A stretch of DNA of 54,927 nt from a bacterium (GTDB lineage Bacteria > Sysuimicrobiota > Sysuimicrobiia > Sysuimicrobiales > Segetimicrobiaceae): the NCBI GenBank assembly GCA_035691305.1, contig DASSJF010000065.1, positions 1 through 54,927 of the forward strand, read 5' to 3'. Made by a program: the position numbers and the translations under genes. The notes under the pieces are model-generated. The model searched no databases. It was not told the DNA's origin and worked only from the letters and a program-made list of their open reading frames with translations. Every line of letters begins with the position of its first letter. Within the stretch, counting starts at the first letter, position 1. Positions 1 to 7,591 of the stretch are shown in pieces.

Positions 1-1612
1 CGCGGCCGGCGGCGCGGCGGCCCCCGCGCCTCGAATGCGGCGCGGCACCTGCGCGCGCTCCGGCGCCGCGGATCCCGTTCTTGCCGGGCGCGATGATCTC
101 GTTGGGGTCGAGCGCGCGCTTGATCCGGCCGCAGACGTCCTGAAAGACCGGGTCCAGGCGCCGCATGGTGTGGTCCATGAAGGCGACGTTGGTCCGGTAG
201 GGCAGGTAGCCGCCGTCGCAAAACGCGTCGGTCAACTCACCGTAGCAGGCCACGGCGCGCGGCATCTCGTCCGGCTGCTTGTGCAGCAGCATCATCACGT
301 GGTGCTGATCGCGCGACGCGGCGATGAACTCCCCGATGTAGTCGAAACCGTGCTTCCAGAAGATCGGGCGGGCGATCTCCATGTGCGTGCGCGCTTCCTC
401 GCCGAAGAGCGGCACCACCGGGGCGACGAATGCGTTGCCGCCGCCGCGCCACGACAGCCGGCTGTACTCGATCATCGACGGCACGCCGGTCATGTTGCGC
501 ACTTTGTGATCCCAATAGGGGCTCTCGCGGGCGGCGTCCACGTCGAGCAGGGTCGCCTGCGGCAGCTCGGCCGCCACGCGCCGCCGGACCGTCTCCGCCA
601 GCTCGTTCACGACGGCCGGCGCGCCGTACAGGCAGCCGGCGATGTTCCAGATGCCGAGCATGCGGGCGCGCGCCTGCTCGCGGATCCAGTCCTCCGGCAC
701 GGGCCGCGTGCCGCCGGTGAGGTGCCGCGGATATTCCGCCTCCGCGGCCAGGGCCAGCAGCGCGTGCGCGACCACGACCGCGCTCGGCAGCAGGTGCGAC
801 ACTTTGAGCGGCCGCAGGAAATCCATGATCGCGACGATGTCGTCTTCGCGGTCGCACGTCATGAGGATCGGGCGGTACGCCGGCGGCTCCGGCATCAGCC
901 AGATGCCGAGCCGCGTCACGATACCGTAGTTGCTGGCCGTGAACAGGCCGTCTAGATACGGGCCGTAGCCCCACTTGAAGATGTGCCAGGTCCGGGAGCC
1001 CGGCAGCGCCCCGGATCCGGTCCGCAGCAGCCGCCCGTCCGGCAGCACCACCTCCATGCCGCACGAAAACAGGAAATGCTCGCCGTAGGGCGTGTAGCCG
1101 ACGCCGCGCTCGACCGTATTGCCGAGCGGGCCCGCGGCGGGGGCCGTGGCCGGCGGGTCCAGCCACAGCGGCAGGTCGTTGTCCCGAAGATGCTTGTAGA
1201 GCTGCGCGTAGGTGACCCCGGGCTCGACGACCGCGTAGGCGAGTTTGTCGTTGATCTCGAGGATGCGGTTCATGCGCCCGAGGTCGAGCACCACGTTGCC
1301 GGGCTCGACCGCCATCATGCGGCCGTAGGCGATGTTCTTTCCGGTGCTGACCGGCCAGAGCGGGATGCGCAGGCGGTTCGCGATCCGGACGACGCGCTGG
1401 GTTTCCTCGACAGAGGCGGGACGCACGACGGCGGAGGGCCAGATCGGCGGCACCATGATGACGTCGTGGGCGTAGGGGACGAGCTCGGCCGGCGAGATCG
1501 AGACGTTGCGGTCGCCCACGATGGCGGTAAACTCGCGCACCGCGCGCGCGAAGGTCTTCTCGTCGATCCCTTTCGGCCGCCGCGTCCGACGTCCGTTCGA
1601 TTCGGCCGCCAC
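1..1612 (-). CDS. 4-cresol dehydrogenase-like FAD flavoprotein (VAO/PCMH family), C-terminus cut by window edge
   Basis: Flavoprotein of the vanillyl-alcohol oxidase/p-cresol methylhydroxylase family, which oxidises para-alkylphenols (p-cresol to 4-hydroxybenzyl alcohol and aldehyde). Seen: an N-terminal PCMH-type FAD-binding domain with PPIWPSAVVRPAS, RIPLWPVSTGKNIAYG and AVVEPGVTYAQLYKHL, then a cap domain, and near the left edge the C-terminal ALDPNEIIAPGKNGIRG motif typical of the family's flavin-proximal end. The GTG start at 1612 follows an in-frame stop directly upstream; the SD (GGGCGG) is weak. About 537 codons are present with no stop before base 1, against about 520 residues for PcmH, so only the tail is missing. 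No cytochrome subunit is visible. The substrate is inferred from the family and from the 4-hydroxybenzoyl-CoA reductase genes downstream; eugenol or vanillyl alcohol oxidation is an alternative. Confidence 0.8.
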   Translation of the reverse strand, partial: MAAESNGRRTRRPKGIDEKTFARAVREFTAIVGDRNVSISPAELVPYAHDVIMVPPIWPSAVVRPASVEETQRVVRIANRLRIPLWPVSTGKNIAYGRMMAVEPGNVVLDLGRMNRILEINDKLAYAVVEPGVTYAQLYKHLRDNDLPLWLDPPATAPAAGPLGNTVERGVGYTPYGEHFLFSCGMEVVLPDGRLLRTGSGALPGSRTWHIFKWGYGPYLDGLFTASNYGIVTRLGIWLMPEPPAYRPILMTCDREDDIVAIMDFLRPLKVSHLLPSAVVVAHALLALAAEAEYPRHLTGGTRPVPEDWIREQARARMLGIWNIAGCLYGAPAVVNELAETVRRRVAAELPQATLLDVDAARESPYWDHKVRNMTGVPSMIEYSRLSWRGGGNAFVAPVVPLFGEEARTHMEIARPIFWKHGFDYIGEFIAASRDQHHVMMLLHKQPDEMPRAVACYGELTDAFCDGGYLPYRTNVAFMDHTMRRLDPVFQDVCGRIKRALDPNEIIAPGKNGIRGAGARAGAAPHSRRGGRRAAGR

Positions 1613-1829
1613 TCGTCACCGCCCGCCGGCCGCCGCGACGCCGTTCCAACCAACGGAACGGCATCCCTCGTGCCGGAACCCCGAAGTAATTTTTCGGGTT
1701 ACGCGCGTCTTTGCGGAAACCCTCCCCCGAGCGCCGGCGTCGATCGAGCGGCGCGGCGGGGTGGACCGGCGGAGAAAGTGGGCATAGATTACTATGCACG
1801 TAGTCAAGCAGGCGTAATCGGAGGGTGGC

Positions 1830-2453
1830 ATGCGATACCTTATCGTTGCGGGTGTGCTGGCGGCGCTCGTCGCCACCGCGGCCGTGGTGCTCGCGCAGCC
1901 GAATGGGGATCTGCCGGTCTCGGGCACGGTCGCGCCTGCGGGGACCATCAACGGCACGACCACGATCGGCGGCGTTACGGGGACGATGACCTCGAGCGTC
2001 GGCGATTGGACCTTCACCGTCGGCGGTGCGAGGTTTGCCGGCGGAACCTACTCATGCTCGGGCGATTCCTGCAGCTATACCGGAACGGTCTCGGGATCGA
2101 CGCGGACTCTAAGCTTTACGACGAGCGGCACCGCGGGCACGGTGAGCCTCGCGACAGGGTTCCGGACGCACGGCGCCTGGGTTTCCACGGTGGCCCACTT
2201 TGCCGCCGCCAACCGGCCCGCTCTGACGGGGATCGGGACGAATTCCGGCCACTTTGTGTCCGGCGCGGCACGGGATCCGGCGGGCGGCCATTCGCGCGGT
2301 TTGGGCGGAAATCATAATTCCGGCGGGCCCCAGGCCGCCGACCTTGGCGGTCGTCACGCCGGCGTTGGCAACGGTCGCGCGGGCGCCGTCGGCTTGGATC
2401 ACAGCGCCGCGGGTGTTGATCGCGGCGGCGGCGGTCGTGGCGACAAGCGTTAG
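1830..2453 (+). CDS. secreted Thr/Ser/Gly-rich protein of unknown function
   Basis: I do not recognise a family. Residues 1-22 form a clear Sec signal peptide (MRYLIVAGVLAALVATAAVV, then LAQ). The mature part begins with Gly/Thr/Ser-rich repeats suited to a beta-rich fold (GTINGTTTIGGVTGTMTSS), has a possible disulfide in YSCSGDSCSY, and ends in a Gly/Arg/Asp-rich low-complexity tail from about residue 145. The ATG has a good SD (GGAGGG, about 5 bases upstream). The gene stands alone, is divergent from the cresol dehydrogenase-like gene, and is followed by a strong GC hairpin. A frameshift at the start of the tail is possible because an alternative frame gives a hydrophobic end, but both frames stay open so I cannot decide. 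Confidence 0.65.
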   Translation: MRYLIVAGVLAALVATAAVVLAQPNGDLPVSGTVAPAGTINGTTTIGGVTGTMTSSVGDWTFTVGGARFAGGTYSCSGDSCSYTGTVSGSTRTLSFTTSGTAGTVSLATGFRTHGAWVSTVAHFAAANRPALTGIGTNSGHFVSGAARDPAGGHSRGLGGNHNSGGPQAADLGGRHAGVGNGRAGAVGLDHSAAGVDRGGGGRGDKR

Positions 2454-2477
2454 TTGACGGTCCGCGTGTCACACTGG

Positions 2478-2500
2478 GGGGAGCGGCACGGCCGCTCCCC
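2478..2500 (+). terminator. GC hairpin after the secreted-protein gene
   Basis: A perfect 10-base stem (GGGGAGCGGC paired with GCCGCTCCCC) closes a 3-base loop 25 bases after the stop codon and is followed by TTCCT. It is probably an intrinsic terminator with a weak U-tract. Confidence 0.6.
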
Positions 2501-2626
2501 TTCCTGCTGCCGTGAGAGTCCATTGCCAGCCTCGCGACTTCACTCATCATGCACTCGCCGAATGGCCAAAAAACGCGGTTTGGGTTTTGACGCTACCGGC
2601 GAGTCGGTCAAGAGAAGGGATGAGCG

Positions 2627-3547
2627 ATGAAAGCTGCAAGGATTCACAAATTCGGTGGGCCGGACGTGATTGTCATCGACGAATTGCCGCGGCCGGAGCC
2701 TGGCCCAGATGAGGTTCTGGTCCGTGTTGCGGCAGCCGGGGTAGGCCCCTGGGATGCGTTGATCCGCGCGCGCAAGAGTGTCGTCCATTCACCCTTGCCC
2801 CTCACTCTCGGCTCTGATCTGTCGGGAGTCGTCGAGGCCAGAGGAGCAGGGGTCAAGAAATTCAATCTGGGTGATGAGGTGTTTGGGGTCACCAACAAAG
2901 AGTTCATTGGAGCTTATGGGGAGTACGCGCTGGCATCCGCAGAAATGGTCGCCGCGAAGCCAGAATCGCTCGACTATCTCGCAGCGGCTTCTGCGCCCGT
3001 GGTCGCGGTGACGGCTTGGCAGATGCTGTTCGATTATGCCGGCGCGAAACGCGGCCAGACGGTGCTGATCCATGGAGCCGCAGGCAACGTGGGGGCATAT
3101 GCGGTGCAGCTCGCTAGTCAAGCTGGTTTACATGTGTTCGTAACGGTTGGCTCCAAGGACACAGAGTACGTTGGAAAGCTTGGAGCCGCTACGGTTATCG
3201 ACTACAAGGCTCAGAGTTTCGAACAGGTGGTTCCGCGTGTGGACATCGTTCTCGATCTGGTTGGCGGAAATACGAGAGATCGATCGTTCGCCATTATCAA
3301 GCCAGGCGGCATCCTCGTGTCGGTTGTGTCGGAGCCAATGCCCAACCCCAACGGCGTGCGGGCTGTCTTTTTTCTTGTCGAGGTCACGACGCAGCGGCTC
3401 GAACTGCTTGCGAAAATGTTCGACAGCGAGAAGTTGGTCTCGCAGGTTGGATCCGTCTTGCCACTGGAGCACGCTCGAGCGGCTCACGAGATGCTCGCGG
3501 GCGCGCCCCACAAGCGTGGCAAGATCGTTCTCGCAGTCACGAATTAA
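2627..3547 (+). CDS. NADP-dependent zinc-independent alcohol dehydrogenase / quinone oxidoreductase (MDR family)
   Basis: Medium-chain reductase of the zeta-crystallin/quinone oxidoreductase type, expected to reduce quinones or enones with NADPH in the cytosol. Seen: GroES-like N-terminal fold with GSDLSGVVEARGAGV and GDEVFG, then the nucleotide-binding motif VLIHGAAGNVGAYAVQLA near residue 145 and VDIVLDLVGG. The Cys/His zinc ligands of classical ADHs are absent, as expected for the QOR branch. Its 306 residues are normal. The start at ATG 2627 has SD AGAAGGGATG just upstream. Base and codon usage (AAA, GAT, ATT, TCT codons) is clearly less GC-rich than in the neighbours on both sides, suggesting recent transfer. 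No operon partner is seen. Confidence 0.85.
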   Translation: MKAARIHKFGGPDVIVIDELPRPEPGPDEVLVRVAAAGVGPWDALIRARKSVVHSPLPLTLGSDLSGVVEARGAGVKKFNLGDEVFGVTNKEFIGAYGEYALASAEMVAAKPESLDYLAAASAPVVAVTAWQMLFDYAGAKRGQTVLIHGAAGNVGAYAVQLASQAGLHVFVTVGSKDTEYVGKLGAATVIDYKAQSFEQVVPRVDIVLDLVGGNTRDRSFAIIKPGGILVSVVSEPMPNPNGVRAVFFLVEVTTQRLELLAKMFDSEKLVSQVGSVLPLEHARAAHEMLAGAPHKRGKIVLAVTN

Positions 3548-3887
3548 CATTAGCCTTGGATTCAATGTCGGTCGGGGGCGCGGACCGCCCGCCCGGGCTC
3601 CGGGGTGGCGCCTGGTGCCGAAATGTCCGGTTAAAGCTTCGCTCTAAATTGCAACATTGCCGTTAGGAACTTCCCTGTAAGTGAAATAAAACTATCAGCA
3701 ATACTCCGCACGGAATCTTCGGTAACCTGAAGGGCTACGCTGCCCCGCTCGGATCAACGGTGTGTGAGCGACCTCCAGCGCGGGTTCCCGAGGATACGCT
3801 GAGGGACCGTGCAGATTCACCGCACGGCCCGGGGGTGGCTTCCTTCCCGAGGGCTGGCCTCTGTGTGCCGCGCGTTTGGGAGCCGGG
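3548..3887. other. 340-base intergenic region of mixed composition, no gene seen
   Basis: The first 150 bases are comparatively AT-rich (an island around 3650-3705 with GTAAGTGAAATAAAAC) and may hold the sortase-operon promoter. The later part is GC-rich, with a small hairpin CCGTGC/GCACGG around 3809-3833. No convincing coding frame, tRNA or riboswitch consensus was found. Confidence 0.5.
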
Positions 3888-4610
3888 ATGCGCCAGATCC
3901 ACGGAGACGCCTCACCTAAGCAGAGAGCGACGAGGCTTGTCGCCCTTCTGTTGATGGCGGCGGGCGCGTTACTGGCTCTTGGCCCGACATTTGCCATCAA
4001 CGCGTGGGACGCTCGCCTCGCCAAGCTGCAGCGGGCCGACACCGGCCGGTGGATCGCCTCGCACTTGGACCCCGCGGCGACCCGCCGGCGGCGCGATGGC
4101 GCGCGCAGGACGGTGATGTCCGGGCGAGCGGGGTACCTTCTCGAGATCCCCCGCATCGGAGTCCGCCTCGTCGTCCATTTGTTGGAGCCCGGTGTGTTCC
4201 GCGGACTCAACACACCCGACTTGTACCGCTACGGCGTCGGCCAGGTCCCGTTCACGACCGCCCTCGGCGACGTCTCCCCGGGAGCGGCCGGCACGGCGGT
4301 CATCACCGGGCACCGGACCACCTCAGGCGCCCCGTTCCGACACCTCGATCTCCTGAGGCCCGGTGATCTCATCATCCTGCGCCAAGGCGCTGCGATTCAG
4401 AGGTGGCGCATGGTCGGCGCCGCCGTGATCGCGCCGACCGACGTCGACGCGATCCGATCGCGGTCCGGGGTCCCGCGGTTGGTCCTGCTCACCTGTACGC
4501 CTCCATTCAGCGCACGTGCACGCCTCATGGTAGACGCGCGTCTTGCGCAAGCCGACGCCGCGAATACGATCGCGATCAAAGGAGGTAGGATGGCTCATGA
4601 GACTCCTTAA
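3888..4610 (+). CDS. sortase (class D/E-like)
   Basis: Membrane-anchored cysteine transpeptidase that cleaves a sorting motif in exported proteins and attaches them to the cell surface. Seen: an N-terminal transmembrane segment at about residues 17-37 (LVALLLMAAGALLALGPTFA), then the sortase barrel with the catalytic His in AVITGHRTT (H142), catalytic Cys in LVLLTCTPPF (C203) and the Arg in SARARLMV (R210/R212). Its 240 residues are typical. ATG 3888 is chosen because GGGAG precedes it; an in-frame TTG lies 12 bases upstream. The 3' end overlaps the next gene, which carries a sortase signal at its C-terminus, so enzyme and substrate are probably co-translated. Confidence 0.88.
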   Translation: MRQIHGDASPKQRATRLVALLLMAAGALLALGPTFAINAWDARLAKLQRADTGRWIASHLDPAATRRRRDGARRTVMSGRAGYLLEIPRIGVRLVVHLLEPGVFRGLNTPDLYRYGVGQVPFTTALGDVSPGAAGTAVITGHRTTSGAPFRHLDLLRPGDLIILRQGAAIQRWRMVGAAVIAPTDVDAIRSRSGVPRLVLLTCTPPFSARARLMVDARLAQADAANTIAIKGGRMAHETP

Positions 4611-5355
4611 CTCGACGCTGGCACGCTTTTTTCTCGTCGTCGCCGTCGCGACGGCACTTGCCACGCCCGCCATGGTCTATGCCGGCGCTCGTGACGGCCG
4701 TGGGGGACAGGACGCCGGCGGAGCGGCGGGGGGTGCGGCCGAATCCGTCGGCGGGGCACACGCCGGCAACGTCGATGGCCTCACCGACGGCCAAGGCGAT
4801 GAGCGGATCGGCGACGTGAGATCCAACCAGACGGGGGCGGGTCCGCATACCGGCGCCAAGGGCCTCGGCGCCGGGGGCGAGGACGTGCTCCACGCCGTTG
4901 CGGTGACGGGCGGGGGCGTGACAACCGGGACCCACGCTACGACCGGGGGCCACACGACCGTCACCGGTGGCACGACCGCGGGCGGTACCGCGACGGCCGG
5001 CTTCCACACAACGGCGACACCGGCCGCCGTCGGGCCGAGCACCACGACCGGTGAAACAAGCACCGTCGGCACAGGCGAAGTAGCCGCGACCACGACCGAG
5101 ACCGCTGTTGTGACGCCGCCGGCCGCGGCGGCTCCGGCAACAACGCCGCCCCTGGGGGCGCGGCAACTCGCGCCCGCCGCTCCGGCCCTGCAGCAGGTGG
5201 CGCTCGGCACGTCGCAGGCCAAGCCGCGCACGCTTCCGTTCAACGGCCTCTCGCCGGCGTGGGCGGCGCTCATCACGGACGGCCGCTGGGCCGGATCGCT
5301 ATTGAGCATGCTCGGGCTGCTGCTCTTCGTTCGCGGTTTGCGGAAGCCCGCATAG
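4597..5355 (+). CDS. cell-surface protein with C-terminal LPFNG sortase sorting signal
   Basis: Exported, low-complexity, Thr/Ala/Gly-rich surface protein and the likely substrate of the adjacent sortase. Seen: a signal peptide at residues 1-27 (MRLLNSTLARFFLVVAVATA, then LATPAMVYA), a long Gly/Thr/Val-rich stalk (repeated THATTGGHTTVTGG-type units) and a Pro/Ala-rich section. The end is a classical cell-wall sorting signal: LPFNG at about residues 213-217, a hydrophobic stretch (SLLSMLGLLLFV) and a basic tail (RGLRKPA). ATG 4597 is preferred because the strong SD AAAGGAGG (4578-4585) lies 11 bases upstream; starting further upstream would bury the signal peptide. The middle is unrelated to anything I recognise. 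Confidence 0.8.
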   Translation: MRLLNSTLARFFLVVAVATALATPAMVYAGARDGRGGQDAGGAAGGAAESVGGAHAGNVDGLTDGQGDERIGDVRSNQTGAGPHTGAKGLGAGGEDVLHAVAVTGGGVTTGTHATTGGHTTVTGGTTAGGTATAGFHTTATPAAVGPSTTTGETSTVGTGEVAATTTETAVVTPPAAAAPATTPPLGARQLAPAAPALQQVALGTSQAKPRTLPFNGLSPAWAALITDGRWAGSLLSMLGLLLFVRGLRKPA

Positions 5356-5390
5356 TGTTCCCAGATTCCGGGGAACGAGGCATTCGCTTC

Positions 5391-5424
5391 GTGACCCGCG
5401 CGGGCTTCGTCCCGCGCGGGTCAC
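5391..5424. terminator. perfect 14-bp hairpin between convergent genes
   Basis: GTGACCCGCGCGGG and its exact complement are separated by CTTCGT. It lies between the surface-protein gene and the convergent CAP gene, so it may end transcription from both sides. No long T-tract follows. A smaller GTTCCC/GGGAAC hairpin sits at 5357-5376. Confidence 0.55.
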
Positions 5425-5511
5425 GCGTGTACAGGCCTCGAAGGCGCCGCGGAGATTTCGCAACGCGCTGCGGCCGGCGGTGACGCGCCGCGGACTGTGC
5501 GAGGGAACCGC

Positions 5512-6042
5512 CTAGTCCGTGAAATCCTCGACGACGATTACGCCGTCGGCGCCGCCGTCCATCACGCCGATGCCGATCCGGCGGTACACCGGCGACAGAA
5601 TGTTTGCGCGGTGGCCAGGGCTGTTCATCAGCAGACGGTGGGCGTCCGGAACGGTCCGGGCGTACGCGAGGTTCTCGCCGATGTGCCACGGCGAGAGGCC
5701 CGCGCCTTCAATCCGGTCGAGCGGCAGCCGGCCGTCGCGCGATTGGTGCGACAGGTACCCGTGTGCGAACATGTCCGCGCCGTGCGTGCGCGCCACCCAG
5801 CGAAGCGTGGTGTTGGCCCATAACGGCCGCAGCCCGACGGCCCGACGGGACTGATTGAGCAGGGTCAGCATCACCGTTTCCATTGCGTCCGACGCCGGAG
5901 CTTGCGCGATCCGGTAGGGTAGGGTGTAGCTCCGGGTCAGTTCCGTGCGGTTGGGTGCGGGCGCGGAGGCGATCGCGCCGGACCCCGCGATGACGACGAT
6001 GACTGCAAGCAGGGCGGCGGCACATGTCCAGGTTCTGCGCAT
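5512..6042 (-). CDS. secreted CAP/SCP-domain protein (YkwD type)
   Basis: Extracellular CAP-superfamily protein of the bacterial YkwD/CAP branch; its biochemical role is poorly known. Seen: a signal peptide of about 30 residues (MRRTWTCAAALLAVIVVIAG), then a CAP domain with LLNQSRRAVGLRPLWAN, the motif HGADMFAHGYLSHQSRDG, IGENLAYA and the signature LLMNSPGHRANILSP. The last two give the conserved His/Glu pocket. The start is at 6042 because GGGGGGAGAG lies 6-8 bases upstream; an in-frame start 12 codons earlier lacks an SD. The 176-residue length fits the family. It is divergent from the IclR operon. Confidence 0.88.
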   Translation of the reverse strand: MRRTWTCAAALLAVIVVIAGSGAIASAPAPNRTELTRSYTLPYRIAQAPASDAMETVMLTLLNQSRRAVGLRPLWANTTLRWVARTHGADMFAHGYLSHQSRDGRLPLDRIEGAGLSPWHIGENLAYARTVPDAHRLLMNSPGHRANILSPVYRRIGIGVMDGGADGVIVVEDFTD

Positions 6043-6242
6043 CGCTCTCTCCCCCCGATGAAGCATGCCCCGAGTCAAGTCGGTAATCTAACGGATCTAT
6101 TCCCGGCTTTGCCATCGGTCGGCCGCCCGATTATTGCCGGTGTGAAGCGCCGGCGCCCTTACAACAGTTCCGCGGAACAGCTCGGCGCTGGGCGGCAACA
6201 GGATTCCCGGCGGGCTCGGTGTAGTTCTATCCTTTGAACAAT

Positions 6243-6260
6243 GGTTCGTATGGTCGAACC
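6243..6260. promoter_or_regulatory. GGTTCG-N6-CGAACC palindrome, candidate IclR operator
   Basis: Perfect inverted repeat with 6-base arms and a 6-base spacer, 46 bases upstream of the iclR-like start, in the gap between the divergent CAP gene and the reductase operon. IclR proteins commonly bind short palindromes beside their own genes. The assignment is inference from position only. Confidence 0.4.
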
Positions 6261-6305
6261 GGATTTTTGAGCGGCCCTCGGCAGTCGGGCCAGGAGAGGG
6301 GACGA

Positions 6306-7112
6306 GTGTCGGAGACGGCCGCAGGCATGCCGCATCCTTCCGTGCCGGCCGTCGCGCGCGCGGCGGGCATGCTCCGCGCCCTCGCGGGCCGCCGCGAGGG
6401 CAGCCTGACCGATCTCGCGCGAGCGGTGGGGATCCACAAGAGCACGGCGCACGGTATCCTCGGAACGCTCAGCGCCTTCGGTTTGGTTGAGCGGGATCCC
6501 GCAACCCTGCGCTACCGCCTCGGCTCGGGGCTCGTCACGCTCGCCCGGGCGGCGCGCAATGCCGGCGATCTCGGCGCCCTGGCCGGACCCCATCTCGTGC
6601 CGCTGGGCCGTCACTGCGGCGAGACCGTCGCGGTCCACGTCCCCGACGGCGAGGGCTCCGTCATCGTCGCCAGCGAGGAGTCCTCGCGGCCGCTCAGAGT
6701 CTCGGCGCCGGTCGGGTTTCGGATGCCGCCGTACGCCGGCGCGGTGGCAAAAGTCCTCGAGGCCTTGGACGCGTCGCCGCGCGCGCTGCCCGACGCGCTG
6801 CCGGCGTACACGACCCGGTCAATCACGCAGCCCGGCCGGTGGCGCCGGGAGCTCGACAAAGTGCGCCGCGCCGGCTTCGCGCTCGACGACATGGAGTTTC
6901 AGGATGGGATCCGCGCCGCCTCCGTGCCGGTGATACTCGAGGAGGCGGGGCGGCGCGAGTTGGTCGCGGCGTACTCGATCATCGCAGCCGCGTCGCGCGT
7001 CTCGATGGCGGCCCTTCGGGATTGGGTGCCGGCGCTGACGTCTTCGGCGGGCGCGCTCGCCGAAGACGTGCGCCGGTCGCGGACCTTCGAACACGGAGGG
7101 CACCGATCGTGA
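6306..7112 (+). CDS. IclR-family transcriptional regulator
   Basis: DNA-binding regulator that usually senses an aromatic acid or related metabolite. Seen: an N-terminal winged helix at about residues 10-70 (VARAAGMLRALA, DLARAVGIHKSTAHGILGTL), then the IclR effector domain, with GETVAVHVPDGEGSVIV and the C-terminal RRAGFALDDMEFQDGIRAASVPV typical of the ligand pocket. The GTG start at 6306 is chosen because AGGAGAGGGG lies 5 bases upstream; an in-frame ATG at 6234 lacks one. The stop overlaps the GTG of the next gene (GTGA), so it is translationally coupled to the reductase genes and probably controls them. Confidence 0.88.
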   Translation: MSETAAGMPHPSVPAVARAAGMLRALAGRREGSLTDLARAVGIHKSTAHGILGTLSAFGLVERDPATLRYRLGSGLVTLARAARNAGDLGALAGPHLVPLGRHCGETVAVHVPDGEGSVIVASEESSRPLRVSAPVGFRMPPYAGAVAKVLEALDASPRALPDALPAYTTRSITQPGRWRRELDKVRRAGFALDDMEFQDGIRAASVPVILEEAGRRELVAAYSIIAAASRVSMAALRDWVPALTSSAGALAEDVRRSRTFEHGGHRS

Positions 7113-7591
7113 AGACCGCCCTCATGCTTCGGGTGAACGGTGAGACGCGTGACCTCATCGCCCCGGTGCACAAGACGCTGCTCGAGGTGTTGCGCGAAGA
7201 TCTCGGATTGACCGGCACCAAGCACGGCTGCGAACTGGGCGAGTGCGGTACCTGCACGGTGCTCGTCGACGGCGAGCCCGTGTTGAGCTGCCTCACGCTC
7301 CCGGTCGACGTCCAGGACGGCGAGATCACCACGATCGAGGGCGTCGCCTCGCCCGCCGCGCCGCACCCCCTGCAGGCGGCGTTCGCCGAGCTCGGCGCCG
7401 CCCAGTGCGGGTACTGCACCCCCGGCATCGTGCTGGCGGCCAAGGCGCTGCTCGACCGCAATCCCGCTCCGTCCCGCGAGGTGACGGCGTCGTGGCTCGC
7501 CGGCAATCTGTGCCGCTGCACCGGGTATCTGAAGATCCTCGAGGCGGTCGACCTGGCCGCCCGACGCATGCGCGACGGTGAGGGCCGCTGA
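7109..7591 (+). CDS. hcrC: 4-hydroxybenzoyl-CoA reductase-type [2Fe-2S] subunit (gamma, XDH small-subunit family)
   Basis: Electron-transfer subunit of a molybdenum hydroxylase. Seen: the plant-type [2Fe-2S] ferredoxin motif GCELGECGTCTVLVDG with its fourth Cys in VLSCLTLPV, followed by the second cluster motif QCGYCTPGIVLA and NLCRCTGYLKI. The 160 residues match CoxS/HcrC proteins. GTG 7109 overlaps the regulator's stop and the TGA overlaps the ATG of the large subunit, so the three subunits are tightly coupled. Naming as HcrC rests mainly on the diagnostic FAD subunit two genes downstream; on its own it could belong to any xanthine dehydrogenase-family enzyme. Confidence 0.8.
   Translation: MKTALMLRVNGETRDLIAPVHKTLLEVLREDLGLTGTKHGCELGECGTCTVLVDGEPVLSCLTLPVDVQDGEITTIEGVASPAAPHPLQAAFAELGAAQCGYCTPGIVLAAKALLDRNPAPSREVTASWLAGNLCRCTGYLKILEAVDLAARRMRDGEGR

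Noticed and set aside
35-955. Long plus-strand frame
   Set aside because: Lies opposite the cresol dehydrogenase-like gene; Arg/His/Val-rich composition typical of antisense reading in high-GC DNA, no SD, no family motif.
237-1799. Long minus-strand frame beginning at 1799
   Set aside because: Overlaps the true flavoprotein frame in another phase; no motif and an extreme Arg/Ala composition.
2109-2402. Minus-strand frame under the secreted-protein gene
   Set aside because: Some fluent-looking sequence but no SD and no family; the plus-strand gene has a signal peptide, SD and terminator.
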